A stretch of DNA of 38,875 nucleotides, taken from Leucobacter chromiiresistens (GTDB taxonomy: Bacteria > Actinomycetota > Actinomycetes > Actinomycetales > Microbacteriaceae). Made by a program: the position numbers and the translations under genes. Under the pieces are notes generated by a model. That model made no database searches. It was not told where the DNA came from and saw only the letters and a list, made by a program, of their open reading frames with translations. The stretch lies in NCBI RefSeq assembly GCF_001477055.1, contig NZ_LDRK01000031.1:1-38875 (forward strand). The letters run 5' to 3'. Positions 1 through 6,837 of this stretch are shown here, piece by piece (position 1 is the stretch's first letter; each line of letters begins with the position of its first letter).

Positions 1-638
1 TGGTCGTCGACGACCATCCGATCGTGCGGGCGGGCATCGCGGGGCTGCTCGCGACCGAGCCTGATTTCGAGGTGGTCGGCGAAGCGGAGTCGGGCGAGAC
101 GGCGCTTGGTATCGCGGCGACGCTGCGGCCCGACGTGGTGCTCATGGATCTGCGGATGCCCGGCATGGGCGGCGTCGAAGCGACGCGGCGACTCACGCGC
201 TCCGCGGATCCCGCGCCGGATCCCGCGCCCCGCGTGCTGATCTTCACGACGTACGAGGAGGACGATCAGATTCTCGCGGCGATCGAGGCGGGCGCGAACG
301 GGTACCTCGTGAAGGCCGCTCCGGCGGAGGAGCTGGCGGCGGGCGTTCGCGCGGTGGCCGCAGGCCAGACGGTGCTCGCGCCGTCGATCGCGGTTCAGCT
401 GGTGGCGCGCGCGCACTCCGGCGCCGAGCGGCGGGAGGAGCCCGGCCCGCGGTTGACGGCGCGCGAGGTCGAGATTCTGCGCCTGGTGGCGACCGGGATG
501 AGCAATCCCGAGATCGCGGCGGCGCTGTTCATCGGCGAGTCGACGGTGAAGACGCACCTGCTGCGCACCTTCGAGAAGCTCGGGGTGTCGGATCGCACGC
601 GCGCGGTGACGCGCGCGATGGAGTGCGGCATTCTCTGA
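1..638 (+). CDS. NarL/LuxR-family response regulator, 5'-truncated by the window edge
   Basis: This is a two-component response regulator that would bind DNA after phosphorylation by a sensor kinase encoded outside the window. The reading frame is open from base 3 and its first residues are VVDDHP, the acidic pocket that normally lies within ten residues of the start, so only a few N-terminal codons are missing. The receiver domain has the phospho-acceptor Asp in VVLMDLRMPG (about residue 49 of the visible frame) and a KAAPAEEL segment carrying the conserved Lys. The C-terminal 65 residues are a LuxR-type helix-turn-helix (LTAREVEIL, then STVKTHL). The GTG at base 24 is internal and is not the true start. 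A small GTGCCG/CGGCAC hairpin at 648-663 follows the stop. The family call is secure; the regulon is unknown. Confidence 0.93.
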   Translation, partial: VVDDHPIVRAGIAGLLATEPDFEVVGEAESGETALGIAATLRPDVVLMDLRMPGMGGVEATRRLTRSADPAPDPAPRVLIFTTYEEDDQILAAIEAGANGYLVKAAPAEELAAGVRAVAAGQTVLAPSIAVQLVARAHSGAERREEPGPRLTAREVEILRLVATGMSNPEIAAALFIGESTVKTHLLRTFEKLGVSDRTRAVTRAMECGIL

Positions 639-869
639 CCGGCGCGGGTGCCGCGTGCGGCACGCCGATACCCAATCGAGCGGCTGCGCTACTGCATTTC
701 GCGCGTTTCGATACTGCAATGCGTGCGAGAGCGTCGCGGCGCCGGCGCGGTTTCCTAGCGTGAACGCAACCCCGTGCGCGCACGCCGCAGACATGGGGAT
801 TCGGTACCGCTGACGCGCGCCTCTCGACTCGGAGCGTGCGTCGGCGGCCTCATGCGAAGGAGCGTCACC
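639..869. other. Intergenic region upstream of the type VII-like locus
   Basis: No convincing gene is seen here. It holds a six-base-pair hairpin (648-663) just after the regulator, two direct TACTGCA copies (690-696 and 712-718, 22 bases apart) that could be a regulator site, and a TAGCGT -10-like hexamer at 756-761 that could drive the downstream operon. No clear -35 is visible. A polypurine AAGGAG at 857-862 is placed to serve the small ORF starting at 870. Confidence 0.4.
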
Positions 870-953
870 ATGTCGGAGAGTGTCATCAGGCCGCGCGAGT
901 GGGGAGATCGTCGCCCGTTCGATCGACCGGGCCCGAGGAGGGCCGATGTCTGA
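870..953 (+). CDS. Possible 27-aa ORF leading the type VII-like operon
   Basis: A short ATG-started ORF of 27 codons plus TGA encodes an Arg/Pro-rich peptide (MSESVIRPREWGDRRPFDRP...). It has a good ribosome binding site, AAGGAG at 857-862, seven bases before the ATG. Its stop codon overlaps the start of the next gene (ATG at 946) by eight bases, an arrangement typical of translational coupling. I do not recognise the peptide. It may be a real small protein, a leader whose translation opens the next start, or chance. Confidence 0.35.
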   Translation: MSESVIRPREWGDRRPFDRPGPRRADV

Positions 954-1236
954 ACGGCTGAGGATCACCGGTGACGCTCTCGCCGAGGCCCGTTCGGCGC
1001 TCGTGAACGCCGGCGCGGCGTTCGCTCTCGCCGGCAGTGTGCAGGTCGGCGCCGACTACGGTGCCGAGCAGGTGGAGGAGGCGCTCGCCCAGTTCGCCGC
1101 GGCGCTGCCTCGGGCGACCGAGGGCTTCGGCGAGCAGGCCGCCGCGCGGGGGCGATCGGCCGGCTCGATGCAGGAGAGTTTCGCTCAGCTCGACGCCCAG
1201 GTGGCGGCGAGCGTGCCGGCCGGGAACGGGAGGTGA
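946..1236 (+). CDS. WXG100/Lap-like small helical protein, putative type VII secretion partner
   Basis: This 96-aa Ala/Gly-rich protein is predicted to be almost entirely helical, with no signal peptide or membrane segment. Its size and pattern (a helix to about residue 40, a short break, a second helix to about residue 88) match WXG100/ESX-type and Lap-type proteins that pair with type VII secretion substrates. A strict WXG triplet is absent, so the assignment rests on size, helix pattern and position. The ATG at 946 is chosen over an upstream in-frame GTG at 880 because GAGGAGG lies at 936-942, four to five bases before it. It precedes the hydrolase gene at 1240 by three bases, so the two are almost surely co-transcribed. 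Role as partner or chaperone of that protein is inference. Confidence 0.55.
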   Translation: MSERLRITGDALAEARSALVNAGAAFALAGSVQVGADYGAEQVEEALAQFAAALPRATEGFGEQAAARGRSAGSMQESFAQLDAQVAASVPAGNGR

Positions 1237-1239
1237 CCG

Positions 1240-2775
1240 ATGGATGCCGGGTCGAGAGTCTTGCGCGGCGAGATGGACTGGGTCGCCTCGGTGGCGCAGA
1301 AGATCTCGCGCCTCGACGAATTGCAGGAGACGATGGCGTGGCTGCGACGGGGAATCGGGCACGTGCAGGCGGCCGGTGAGGCGCGCGCCCTCACCGCGCT
1401 TCTCGCCGCATGCCGGCCGCTCGAAACCCGCGCGCAGCAGATCGCGGATGTGCGGCTGGCTGCCGGCCAGGCCCTGCAGCGGTACTCGGGTCAGGTCGCC
1501 AGCATGCAGTTCGAGGCGCGCATGTTCATGTCGAGAAGGCTCGACGCGGAGTCCGAGCGTGCACGAACCGCGAACCGGATCGCCGACCCCGACTTCTGGG
1601 GTGACGCGGTCGTCGGGCAGGCGCACCCGCTCCAGCAGAACATCGACGAGATCGATGCCTCCTTGCGCATGATCGAGCGCCGGCTCTCGGAGCTCGATCA
1701 TCAGCGAACGAGGGCCGATGCGGAGTGCGCCGCCGCGATCCACGCCTGCACTGCTGATCTCAACCGCCTGTGCGGTTCGGGCGGTGCGGGCGGTGCGACG
1801 GGAGGCGCGCGGACCGTCGGCTTTCGGGCCCCGGAGCTTCCGCCGGTCGACATCCTCACCATCGCTCTCATGAGTCCTGAGCAGGTCGGGGACTGGTGGA
1901 AGGGCCTGTCCCAGGCCGAGCGCGACCGGTTGCAGCAGCAGTACTCGCTGTTCGTGGGCAACCTCGATGGCGTGCCGTTCGAGGATCGCATCGAGGCGAA
2001 CGCCGTGACTGCGAAGCGGTACATCGACGATGACGGCATCAGCGCGGCCGAGAAGCAGTACTGGCAGCAGGTGATCGACGGAGAGGTGCAGCTCGTCGTG
2101 CTCGACAAGCAGCGCTACCGCATCGTCGAGATGCTGGGTGAGATCGGCCCGGACACGAGCCAGGTCATCACGTACGTTCCCGGAACGACCACCCGGCTCG
2201 AAGACTTCGCCAACGGCGACGCGAAGCAGGTGCCGAAGCACCTCGCGCAGCAGTACGCCGACGCGGTCGTCTTCGTGTACAAGGACTTCCCGAGCATCGG
2301 GTGGGCGGACAACCTGGATGAGGCGGGTCTCGCCCGAAGAGGCGAGCAGCTCGCCGCGTTCGGCGCCGGTGCGCTCGGCACCGACGCTCGAATCTCCGAT
2401 CTTCCCCAGACTGCCGTCGGCTACAGCGCGGGCATGACGGTGGTCGCCGCGTCCGAGATGCACGGCGCGGCATTCGATCAGGTGGTGTCGCTCGGCGGCT
2501 CGTACGTGCCCGACGGGTGGACGCCTCGCTCCGGCACCGAATACAGCGACATCCGGTACGACGGCGATCTGCTGAACGCCCTCGATGAGTATCCGCAGTT
2601 CGAGGGGCTCAACACCATCCATGGCATGCCCGAGATCTTCACGCCCTTCCGCCCCGAGTCTCCGCTCCCGGGGGAGAGCCGCCCGGACAAACACGGGCGG
2701 CTGGGTGATGGTCCGGAAACCAACCTGCCCGCTCTCGATGTGCTCGTCGACGAACTGACCCCGGAGACACGATGA
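1240..2775 (+). CDS. Helical LXG-like N-terminus fused to DUF1023-type alpha/beta hydrolase; putative type VII effector
   Basis: A 511-aa two-part protein. Residues 1-178 are helical and coiled-coil-like without a signal peptide, as in type VII substrates. A Gly/Ala linker follows (179-190). Residues 203-260 carry the SPEQVGDWWKGLSQAERDRL...IGNLDG-like segment (here VGNLDGVPFEDR) that marks actinobacterial DUF1023 (Abhydrolase_8) proteins. The catalytic half has YVPGTTT (312-318), likely the oxyanion region, and the nucleophile elbow GYSAG with Ser396. Candidate catalytic His residues lie near the NTIHG and KHGRLG segments. Substrate is unknown; esters or cell-envelope lipids are possible for the fold. 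The stop overlaps the ATG of the first lipoprotein (ATGA at 2772-2775), the coupling expected of an effector/immunity or enzyme/partner pair. Confidence 0.75.
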   Translation: MDAGSRVLRGEMDWVASVAQKISRLDELQETMAWLRRGIGHVQAAGEARALTALLAACRPLETRAQQIADVRLAAGQALQRYSGQVASMQFEARMFMSRRLDAESERARTANRIADPDFWGDAVVGQAHPLQQNIDEIDASLRMIERRLSELDHQRTRADAECAAAIHACTADLNRLCGSGGAGGATGGARTVGFRAPELPPVDILTIALMSPEQVGDWWKGLSQAERDRLQQQYSLFVGNLDGVPFEDRIEANAVTAKRYIDDDGISAAEKQYWQQVIDGEVQLVVLDKQRYRIVEMLGEIGPDTSQVITYVPGTTTRLEDFANGDAKQVPKHLAQQYADAVVFVYKDFPSIGWADNLDEAGLARRGEQLAAFGAGALGTDARISDLPQTAVGYSAGMTVVAASEMHGAAFDQVVSLGGSYVPDGWTPRSGTEYSDIRYDGDLLNALDEYPQFEGLNTIHGMPEIFTPFRPESPLPGESRPDKHGRLGDGPETNLPALDVLVDELTPETR

Positions 2776-3341
2776 AGCGACAGATTCTTCGCATCATTAC
2801 ACTTGCACTGCTCGCCTGCACCGGCCTGATCGCGTCGGGGTGCGCCGTGCAGGAACCGACGGATCCAGAGCCGATCTCTCCGCTGACGTTTCCCGAGGTG
2901 CGCACGATCCAGAACGACCAGTTGGAAGAGTTCGCGGCGCTGATTCCGGCCGAGCAGATCGTGGACCGGTGGGGGCCGATCGAAGCAACGATGGGAATGT
3001 CGTGCGATACCGACCTGGGAGGCAGGAAACCCTACTTCCAGGAGGAGACCGGAACCCGCATGCTCACCGGGGGAATCTATCTGTATTTGTCGGATTCCGC
3101 GGACGTCGCGGCGATTCTCGATCAGTTCGCGTCGAGCAAGGCCGGTCTCGACTGGGGCGTTGCCCCGGCGGATGGGACGAACGCGGCGCAGGCCGACCTC
3201 GTGCTCGAATCGCCCGATGGGTTCTCGTACTACGTCAACTTCAACTCGAACACGTTGCGCGGAGCGAATCAACTCTCGATCAGGAGTTATGGTCCGTGTG
3301 TCATCCCGCCGAAGGACTTCAGCCCGCACGATGAGTACTAG
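2772..3341 (+). CDS. Tandem lipoprotein paralogue 1
   Basis: A 189-aa predicted lipoprotein with a type II signal: a basic N-terminus (MKRQ), a hydrophobic stretch and the lipobox IASGC with Cys24 as the lipidated residue. The mature part has two further cysteines, in MSCDTD (Cys78) and YGPCVIP (Cys176), that could form a disulfide outside the membrane. It starts inside the stop codon of the hydrolase gene, so its translation is probably coupled to it. It is the most divergent of the four copies at the signal peptide (MKRQILRIITL against MKHRL-RALAV in the others), as expected for the founder copy. I recognise no named domain. Immunity or partner protein for the upstream hydrolase is inference. 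Confidence 0.85.
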   Translation: MKRQILRIITLALLACTGLIASGCAVQEPTDPEPISPLTFPEVRTIQNDQLEEFAALIPAEQIVDRWGPIEATMGMSCDTDLGGRKPYFQEETGTRMLTGGIYLYLSDSADVAAILDQFASSKAGLDWGVAPADGTNAAQADLVLESPDGFSYYVNFNSNTLRGANQLSIRSYGPCVIPPKDFSPHDEY

Positions 3342-3406
3342 TGGCCCGCGCCAGTGGCCGCACGTCATCACGTTCGTCCTCACCACCCTTCGAGACTGGA
3401 GCTGCC

Positions 3407-3973
3407 ATGAAGCATCGCCTTTTTCGCGCGCTCGCCGTTGCGGTGCTCGCCTGCGCCGGCCTGGTCGCCTCAGGGTGCGCCGCGCAGGAACCAACACACG
3501 CGGAGCCGATCTCGCCGCTGACGTTTCCCGAGGTTCGGAAGATTCAGAACGAGCAGCTGGAGGAGTTCGCGGCCCTGATTCCGGCCGAGCAGATCGTGGA
3601 CCGGTGGGGGCCGATCGAAGCAACGATGGGAATGTCGTGCGACACCGACCTGGGCGGGCGCACGCCCTACTTCCAGGAGGCGACCGGAACCCGCATGCTC
3701 ACCGGGGGAATCTATCTGTATCTGACGGATTCAGCGGACGCCGCGGCGATTCTCGATCAGTTCGCGGCGAGCAAGAGCGGACTCGACTGGGGCGTTGCCG
3801 CGGCGGATGGAACGAACGAGGCGCAGGCCGACCTCGTGTTGGAATCACCCGACGGATTCTCGTACTACATCAGATTCAGCCCGAACACGCGCATCCAGAA
3901 TCAACTCTCGATCAGGAGTTATGGCCCATGCGTCATCCCGCCGAAAGACTTCAACCCGCATGGAAAGTACTAG
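3407..3973 (+). CDS. Tandem lipoprotein paralogue 2
   Basis: A 188-aa lipoprotein, closely related to copy 1 in the mature domain (same IYLYL, QLSIRSYGPC segments). The lipobox is VASGC with Cys24. The ATG at 3407 is chosen because it begins the signal peptide and has TGGAG at 3397-3401, six bases upstream; the frame is open further upstream but encodes nothing signal-like there. The 65-base spacer in front of it is nearly identical to the spacers before copies 3 and 4. This copy differs from copy 1 mainly at TDSADAA and in the FSPNTRIQNQ loop near the C-terminus. Confidence 0.85.
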   Translation: MKHRLFRALAVAVLACAGLVASGCAAQEPTHAEPISPLTFPEVRKIQNEQLEEFAALIPAEQIVDRWGPIEATMGMSCDTDLGGRTPYFQEATGTRMLTGGIYLYLTDSADAAAILDQFAASKSGLDWGVAAADGTNEAQADLVLESPDGFSYYIRFSPNTRIQNQLSIRSYGPCVIPPKDFNPHGKY

Positions 3974-4037
3974 TAGCCCCGCTAGCGGCCACACGTCATC
4001 ACGTTCGTCCTCACCACCCTTCGAGACTGGAGCTGCC

Positions 4038-4607
4038 ATGAAGCATCGCCTTTTTCGCGCGCTCGCCGTTGCGGTGCTCGCCTGCACTGGCCTGATCGCG
4101 TCGGGGTGCGCCGCGCAGGAACCGACGGATCCGGAGCCTATTTCGCCGTTGACGTTCCCCGAGGTTCGGAAGATCCAGAACGACCAGTTGGAGGAGTTCG
4201 CGGCGCTGATTCCGGCCGAGCAGATCGTGGATCGGTGGGGGCCGATCGAAGCGACGGCGGGCATGTCGTGCGACACCGACCTGGGAGGCAGAAAACCCTA
4301 CTTCCAGGAGGAGACCGGAACCCGCATGCTCACCGGGGGGATGGATCTGTATCTCTCCGACTCCGCAGATGTGCCGGCGATTCTCGAACAGTTCGCGGCG
4401 AGCAAGAGCGGTCTCGACTGGATAGTTGCGCCTGCGGATGGAACGAACGACGCTCAGGCCGACCTCGTGCTGGAATCACCCGATGGATTCTCGTACTACG
4501 TCAGGTTCTACCCGAACACGGTGGACGGCAAGAACAATATTTCGTTCACCAGTTTTGGCCCGTGCGTCATCCCGCCGAAGGACTTCAACCCGCACGGCGA
4601 GTACTAG
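4038..4607 (+). CDS. Tandem lipoprotein paralogue 3
   Basis: A 189-aa lipoprotein with a signal peptide almost identical to copy 2 (MKHRLFRALAVAVLAC) and lipobox IASGC. The mature domain belongs with copy 4 rather than copies 1 and 2: it has MDLYLSDSADVPAILE and DGKNNISFTSFGPC where copies 1 and 2 have IYLYL and QLSIRSYGPC. The conserved pair of extra cysteines (MSCDTD and GPCVIP) is kept. The start at 4038 has the same TGGAG-type ribosome binding site as copy 2. Confidence 0.85.
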   Translation: MKHRLFRALAVAVLACTGLIASGCAAQEPTDPEPISPLTFPEVRKIQNDQLEEFAALIPAEQIVDRWGPIEATAGMSCDTDLGGRKPYFQEETGTRMLTGGMDLYLSDSADVPAILEQFAASKSGLDWIVAPADGTNDAQADLVLESPDGFSYYVRFYPNTVDGKNNISFTSFGPCVIPPKDFNPHGEY

Positions 4608-4660
4608 CGGCCCGCGCCAGCGGCCGCACGTCATCACCACCCTTCGAGACTGGAGTTGCC

Positions 4661-5230
4661 ATGAAGCATCGCCTTTTGCGCGCGCTCGCCGTTGCGGTGC
4701 TCGCCTGCACCGGCCTAATCGCGTCGGGGTGCGTCGCGCAGGAACCGACGAACCCGGAGCCGATCTCTCCGCTGACGTTTCCCGAGGTGCGCACGATCCA
4801 GAATGAGCAGTTGGAGGATTTCGCGGCGCTGATTCCGTCTGAGCAGATCGTGGATCGGTGGGGGCCGGTCGAAGCAACTGCGGGACTGTCGTGCGACACC
4901 GACCTGGGTGGCAGAAGACCCTACTTCCAGGAGGAGACCGGAACCCGCATGCTTACGGGGGGAATGGATTTGTATCTTTCCGACTCCGCGGATGTGCCTG
5001 CGATTCTCGAGCACTTCGCGGCGAGCAAGAGCGGTCTCGACTGGAAGGTTGCGGCTGCGGATGGAACGAACGAGGCGCAGGCCGACCTCGTGCTCGAATC
5101 GCCCGACGGGTTCTCCTACTACGTCAGCTTCCTCCCGAACACGTTGGACGGCAAGAACGATCTCTCATTCACCAGCTTCGGTCCGTGTGTCATCCCGCCG
5201 AAGGACTTCAGCCCGCACGATGAGTACTAG
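4661..5230 (+). CDS. Tandem lipoprotein paralogue 4
   Basis: The last of the four 189-aa lipoproteins. Its lipobox is IASGC, the signal peptide is of the MKHRL type, and the mature part is most like copy 3 (MDLYLSDSADVPAILE, DGKNDLSFTSFGPC). Differences from copy 3 sit in a few places, for example LIPSEQ, GLSCDTD, WKVAAADG and VSFLPNTLDG. The spacer before it lacks about eleven bases present in the two earlier spacers. After its stop the repeat unit ends abruptly and unrelated intergenic sequence begins. Confidence 0.85.
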   Translation: MKHRLLRALAVAVLACTGLIASGCVAQEPTNPEPISPLTFPEVRTIQNEQLEDFAALIPSEQIVDRWGPVEATAGLSCDTDLGGRRPYFQEETGTRMLTGGMDLYLSDSADVPAILEHFAASKSGLDWKVAAADGTNEAQADLVLESPDGFSYYVSFLPNTLDGKNDLSFTSFGPCVIPPKDFSPHDEY

Positions 5231-5437
5231 ACGCGGGTGCGCACCGGCAGGAATCGCATCCGGAACTGTGGATAACTACACCGGTGTCATTCGCGCGCCG
5301 GGGGCGCCACATCGGCGTCGCAGTGCGGAAGTGCGCCGCACTGGAGGGCGCAGCTCCCGAGGTTATCCACAGCCGCGACCCGCGCCTGTGCAGAATTACA
5401 CTCGTGTAATTCCCCGGCCGCCCGGCCGCCCCGGTGC
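5231..5437. other. Convergent intergenic region with DnaA-box nonamers and palindromes
   Basis: No gene is seen. There are two perfect TTATCCACA nonamers in opposite orientation (TGTGGATAA at 5268-5276 and TTATCCACA at 5363-5371). Two related palindromes occur: TACAC-CG-GTGTCA at 5277-5289 and the perfect GAATTACACTCGTGTAATTC at 5393-5412; their TACAC cores begin exactly 120 bases apart. Between them is a perfect eight-base-pair inverted repeat CAGTGCGG/CCGCACTG (5321-5343). The region lies between two convergent genes, so ordinary promoter function is not expected. Confidence 0.55.
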
Positions 5438-6256
5438 TCAGCTCTGGCGCCAGTACCCGCAGAAGTCCACGGCGTGCTTCGCGACGCCCCGCTCGTTCAC
5501 GAGGTGCCGCCGGCCGCCGGTGGCGAGCTGCTGCTCGCCCGCGATGAATGCGGAGACCGGCCCGTCGGCCGCCGACTCCGGCAGTGCGCGGAGGGCGTCG
5601 AGCGCCTGCGCTCCCGGGCGGGCGTGCGGCTGACGAACGATCCACTGCACGTCGACGCCCGCGGGAGCCGTCACGGCCTGGCGATCCGCCGCGTCGGGAA
5701 CCTCGATGATCGCGTGCCCCGTGCTCTCAGCGGGGAGGTCGCGCAGGATCCCCAGCACCGCGGGCAGCGCGGTCTCGTCGCCCACGAGCAGTACGCGGTC
5801 GGTGCCGGCGACCTCCCGGTATCCGCACCCCTGGTCGATGAGCGCCACGCGGTCGCCGATCGGCAGCGAGGTGGCCCAGGGGGCTGCGACGCCGGCGTGC
5901 GCAGGGTCGCTCGACTCGTGGACGACGAAGTCGATGTCCATCTCGGCCGCCTCCGGCCGGAACGCCCGTACCGTGTAGTTGCGGATCTCGGGTCGTGTGG
6001 CTTTCGGCAGCGCAAGGTACTTCAGGTAGCCGCGCGTATCGAAGCGATCCGACATGCGGTCGAAGCGGGTGGCGTCGCCCGCGACCGGCATCGCGAGCCT
6101 GAACCACTGGTCGAACCCGAGGTGGCGCCAACGCGCGAGATCGTCGCCGCCGATGGTGAGCCGCACGAAGTTCGGCGAGATGCGTTCGGCGCGCACGACC
6201 TCGGCGGTGATGAGTCCCGTGTCGGCGTGGGCGACGACGATGTTGCTGGAGGCCAT
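5438..6256 (-). CDS. Siderophore-interacting protein (FAD-binding ferric-siderophore reductase family)
   Basis: A 272-aa cytoplasmic flavoprotein expected to reduce ferric siderophores with NAD(P)H and release iron. The N-terminal barrel carries the FAD-binding RNYT motif (residues 92-95). The C-terminal SIP domain has VLLVGDETALPA and ends with the typical FCGYWRQ. The ATG at 6256 is chosen over an earlier in-frame start because an AGAAGGA ribosome binding site lies just upstream and the protein then has family-normal length. It is divergent from the GntR/ABC operon and shares a control region with it. No siderophore transporter or synthesis gene is adjacent. No obvious DtxR/IdeR-type iron box was seen. 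Confidence 0.92.
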   Translation of the reverse strand: MASSNIVVAHADTGLITAEVVRAERISPNFVRLTIGGDDLARWRHLGFDQWFRLAMPVAGDATRFDRMSDRFDTRGYLKYLALPKATRPEIRNYTVRAFRPEAAEMDIDFVVHESSDPAHAGVAAPWATSLPIGDRVALIDQGCGYREVAGTDRVLLVGDETALPAVLGILRDLPAESTGHAIIEVPDAADRQAVTAPAGVDVQWIVRQPHARPGAQALDALRALPESAADGPVSAFIAGEQQLATGGRRHLVNERGVAKHAVDFCGYWRQS

Positions 6257-6333
6257 GGCTGATCCTTCTCTCGTGAGGCGGCGGAGGTGACGCGGCGAGG
6301 GCGGCGGGCGCAGCGGGGCGTCGGGCGCACCCC

Positions 6334-6409
6334 ACGGTACTTCATCAGATGAATGTCGCACAAGCGGCGCTTGACACGGCGACATCAACCACCTAGGTTC
6401 ATTAGTGAA
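6334..6409. promoter_or_regulatory. Divergent promoter region with two operator-like palindromes
   Basis: On the plus strand TTGACA (6371-6376) and TAGGTT (6394-6399) are separated by 17 bases, a near-ideal promoter for the GntR operon. The palindrome TTCATTAGTGAA (6398-6409) covers its -10 end and start site. On the minus strand TACCGT (6334-6339) with an upstream TTGTGC could serve the siderophore-interacting protein, and the perfect palindrome TTCATCAGATGAA (6341-6353) sits inside its spacer. The two palindromes share TTCAT...TGAA ends, so one regulator, most simply the adjacent GntR protein, could repress both directions. The operator assignment is inference. Confidence 0.6.
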
Positions 6410-6477
6410 GTAACTAACCAAGGAAGCCGAGCGGCGCGGCCAGCCGGACGGACTCCCCGAACGAAACGAGGTGAGGA

Positions 6478-6837
6478 GTGTTCGATGACAACCGCCCGAT
6501 CTTCCTCCAGCTCGCCGATCGCCTCTCAGACGAGATTCTGCGCGGCGTCTACGACGAGGACGAGCAGGTTCCCTCGACGAACGAGCTCGCCGCCCACATG
6601 CGCATCAACCCGGCGACGGCCGGCAAGGGGCTCAGCCTGCTGGTCGACCAGGGCATCCTCTACAAGAAGCGCGGCATCGGCATGTTCGTCGCCCCAGGCG
6701 CCAGAGCGCATATCGCCCGGGAACGGCAGCAGGGGCTCACCGAGCGCTTCGTGCGCCCCCTCCTCCGCGAAGCCGGCGCGCTCGGCCTCGCCCACACCGA
6801 CGTGATCCGACTGATCGAACAGGAAGCGGAACAATGA
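6478..6837 (+). CDS. GntR-family regulator, YtrA subfamily
   Basis: A 119-aa repressor with an N-terminal winged helix (PIFLQLADRLSDEILRGVY, then VPSTNELAAHMRINPATAGKGLSLLVDQGIL) and only a short helical tail, the hallmark of the YtrA subfamily, which controls ABC transporters encoded next to it. The start is GTG with GAGG-type ribosome binding sequence just upstream. The stop overlaps the ATG of the ABC ATPase (ATGA at 6834-6837), so the three genes form one operon. Autorepression through the palindrome over its own -10 region is likely for this family. The inducing signal is unknown; related systems respond to cell-wall-active compounds. Confidence 0.9.
   Translation: MFDDNRPIFLQLADRLSDEILRGVYDEDEQVPSTNELAAHMRINPATAGKGLSLLVDQGILYKKRGIGMFVAPGARAHIARERQQGLTERFVRPLLREAGALGLAHTDVIRLIEQEAEQ

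Larger units (their letters stand above)
2772..5230 (+). repeat. Four-unit tandem gene amplification of a lipoprotein gene
   Basis: Gene starts fall at 2772, 3407, 4038 and 4661, so unit lengths are 635, 631 and 623 bases. The non-coding spacers (3342-3406, 3974-4037, 4608-4660) are also near-identical and share the segment CACCACCCTTCGAGACTGGA. Duplication therefore involved gene plus spacer, presumably by unequal crossing-over. Copies 1/2 and 3/4 pair by mature sequence whereas copies 2/3/4 share the signal peptide and spacer, so the array looks mosaic (recombination between units). Short AT-richer stretches stand out from the flanking DNA. Confidence 0.9.

Noticed and set aside
880-945. 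Upstream GTG start for the Lap-like gene.
   Set aside because: No ribosome binding site; ATG 946 has GAGGAGG directly upstream and begins the helical domain.
886-2694. A 602-codon minus-strand frame opposite the hydrolase gene.
   Set aside because: Same GC-driven shadow; no ribosome binding site or family motif, while the plus strand encodes clear hydrolase motifs.
5393-5412. parS-like partition site.
   Set aside because: GAATTACACTCGTGTAATTC does not match the TGTTTCACGTGAAACA core, and no ParB gene is near.
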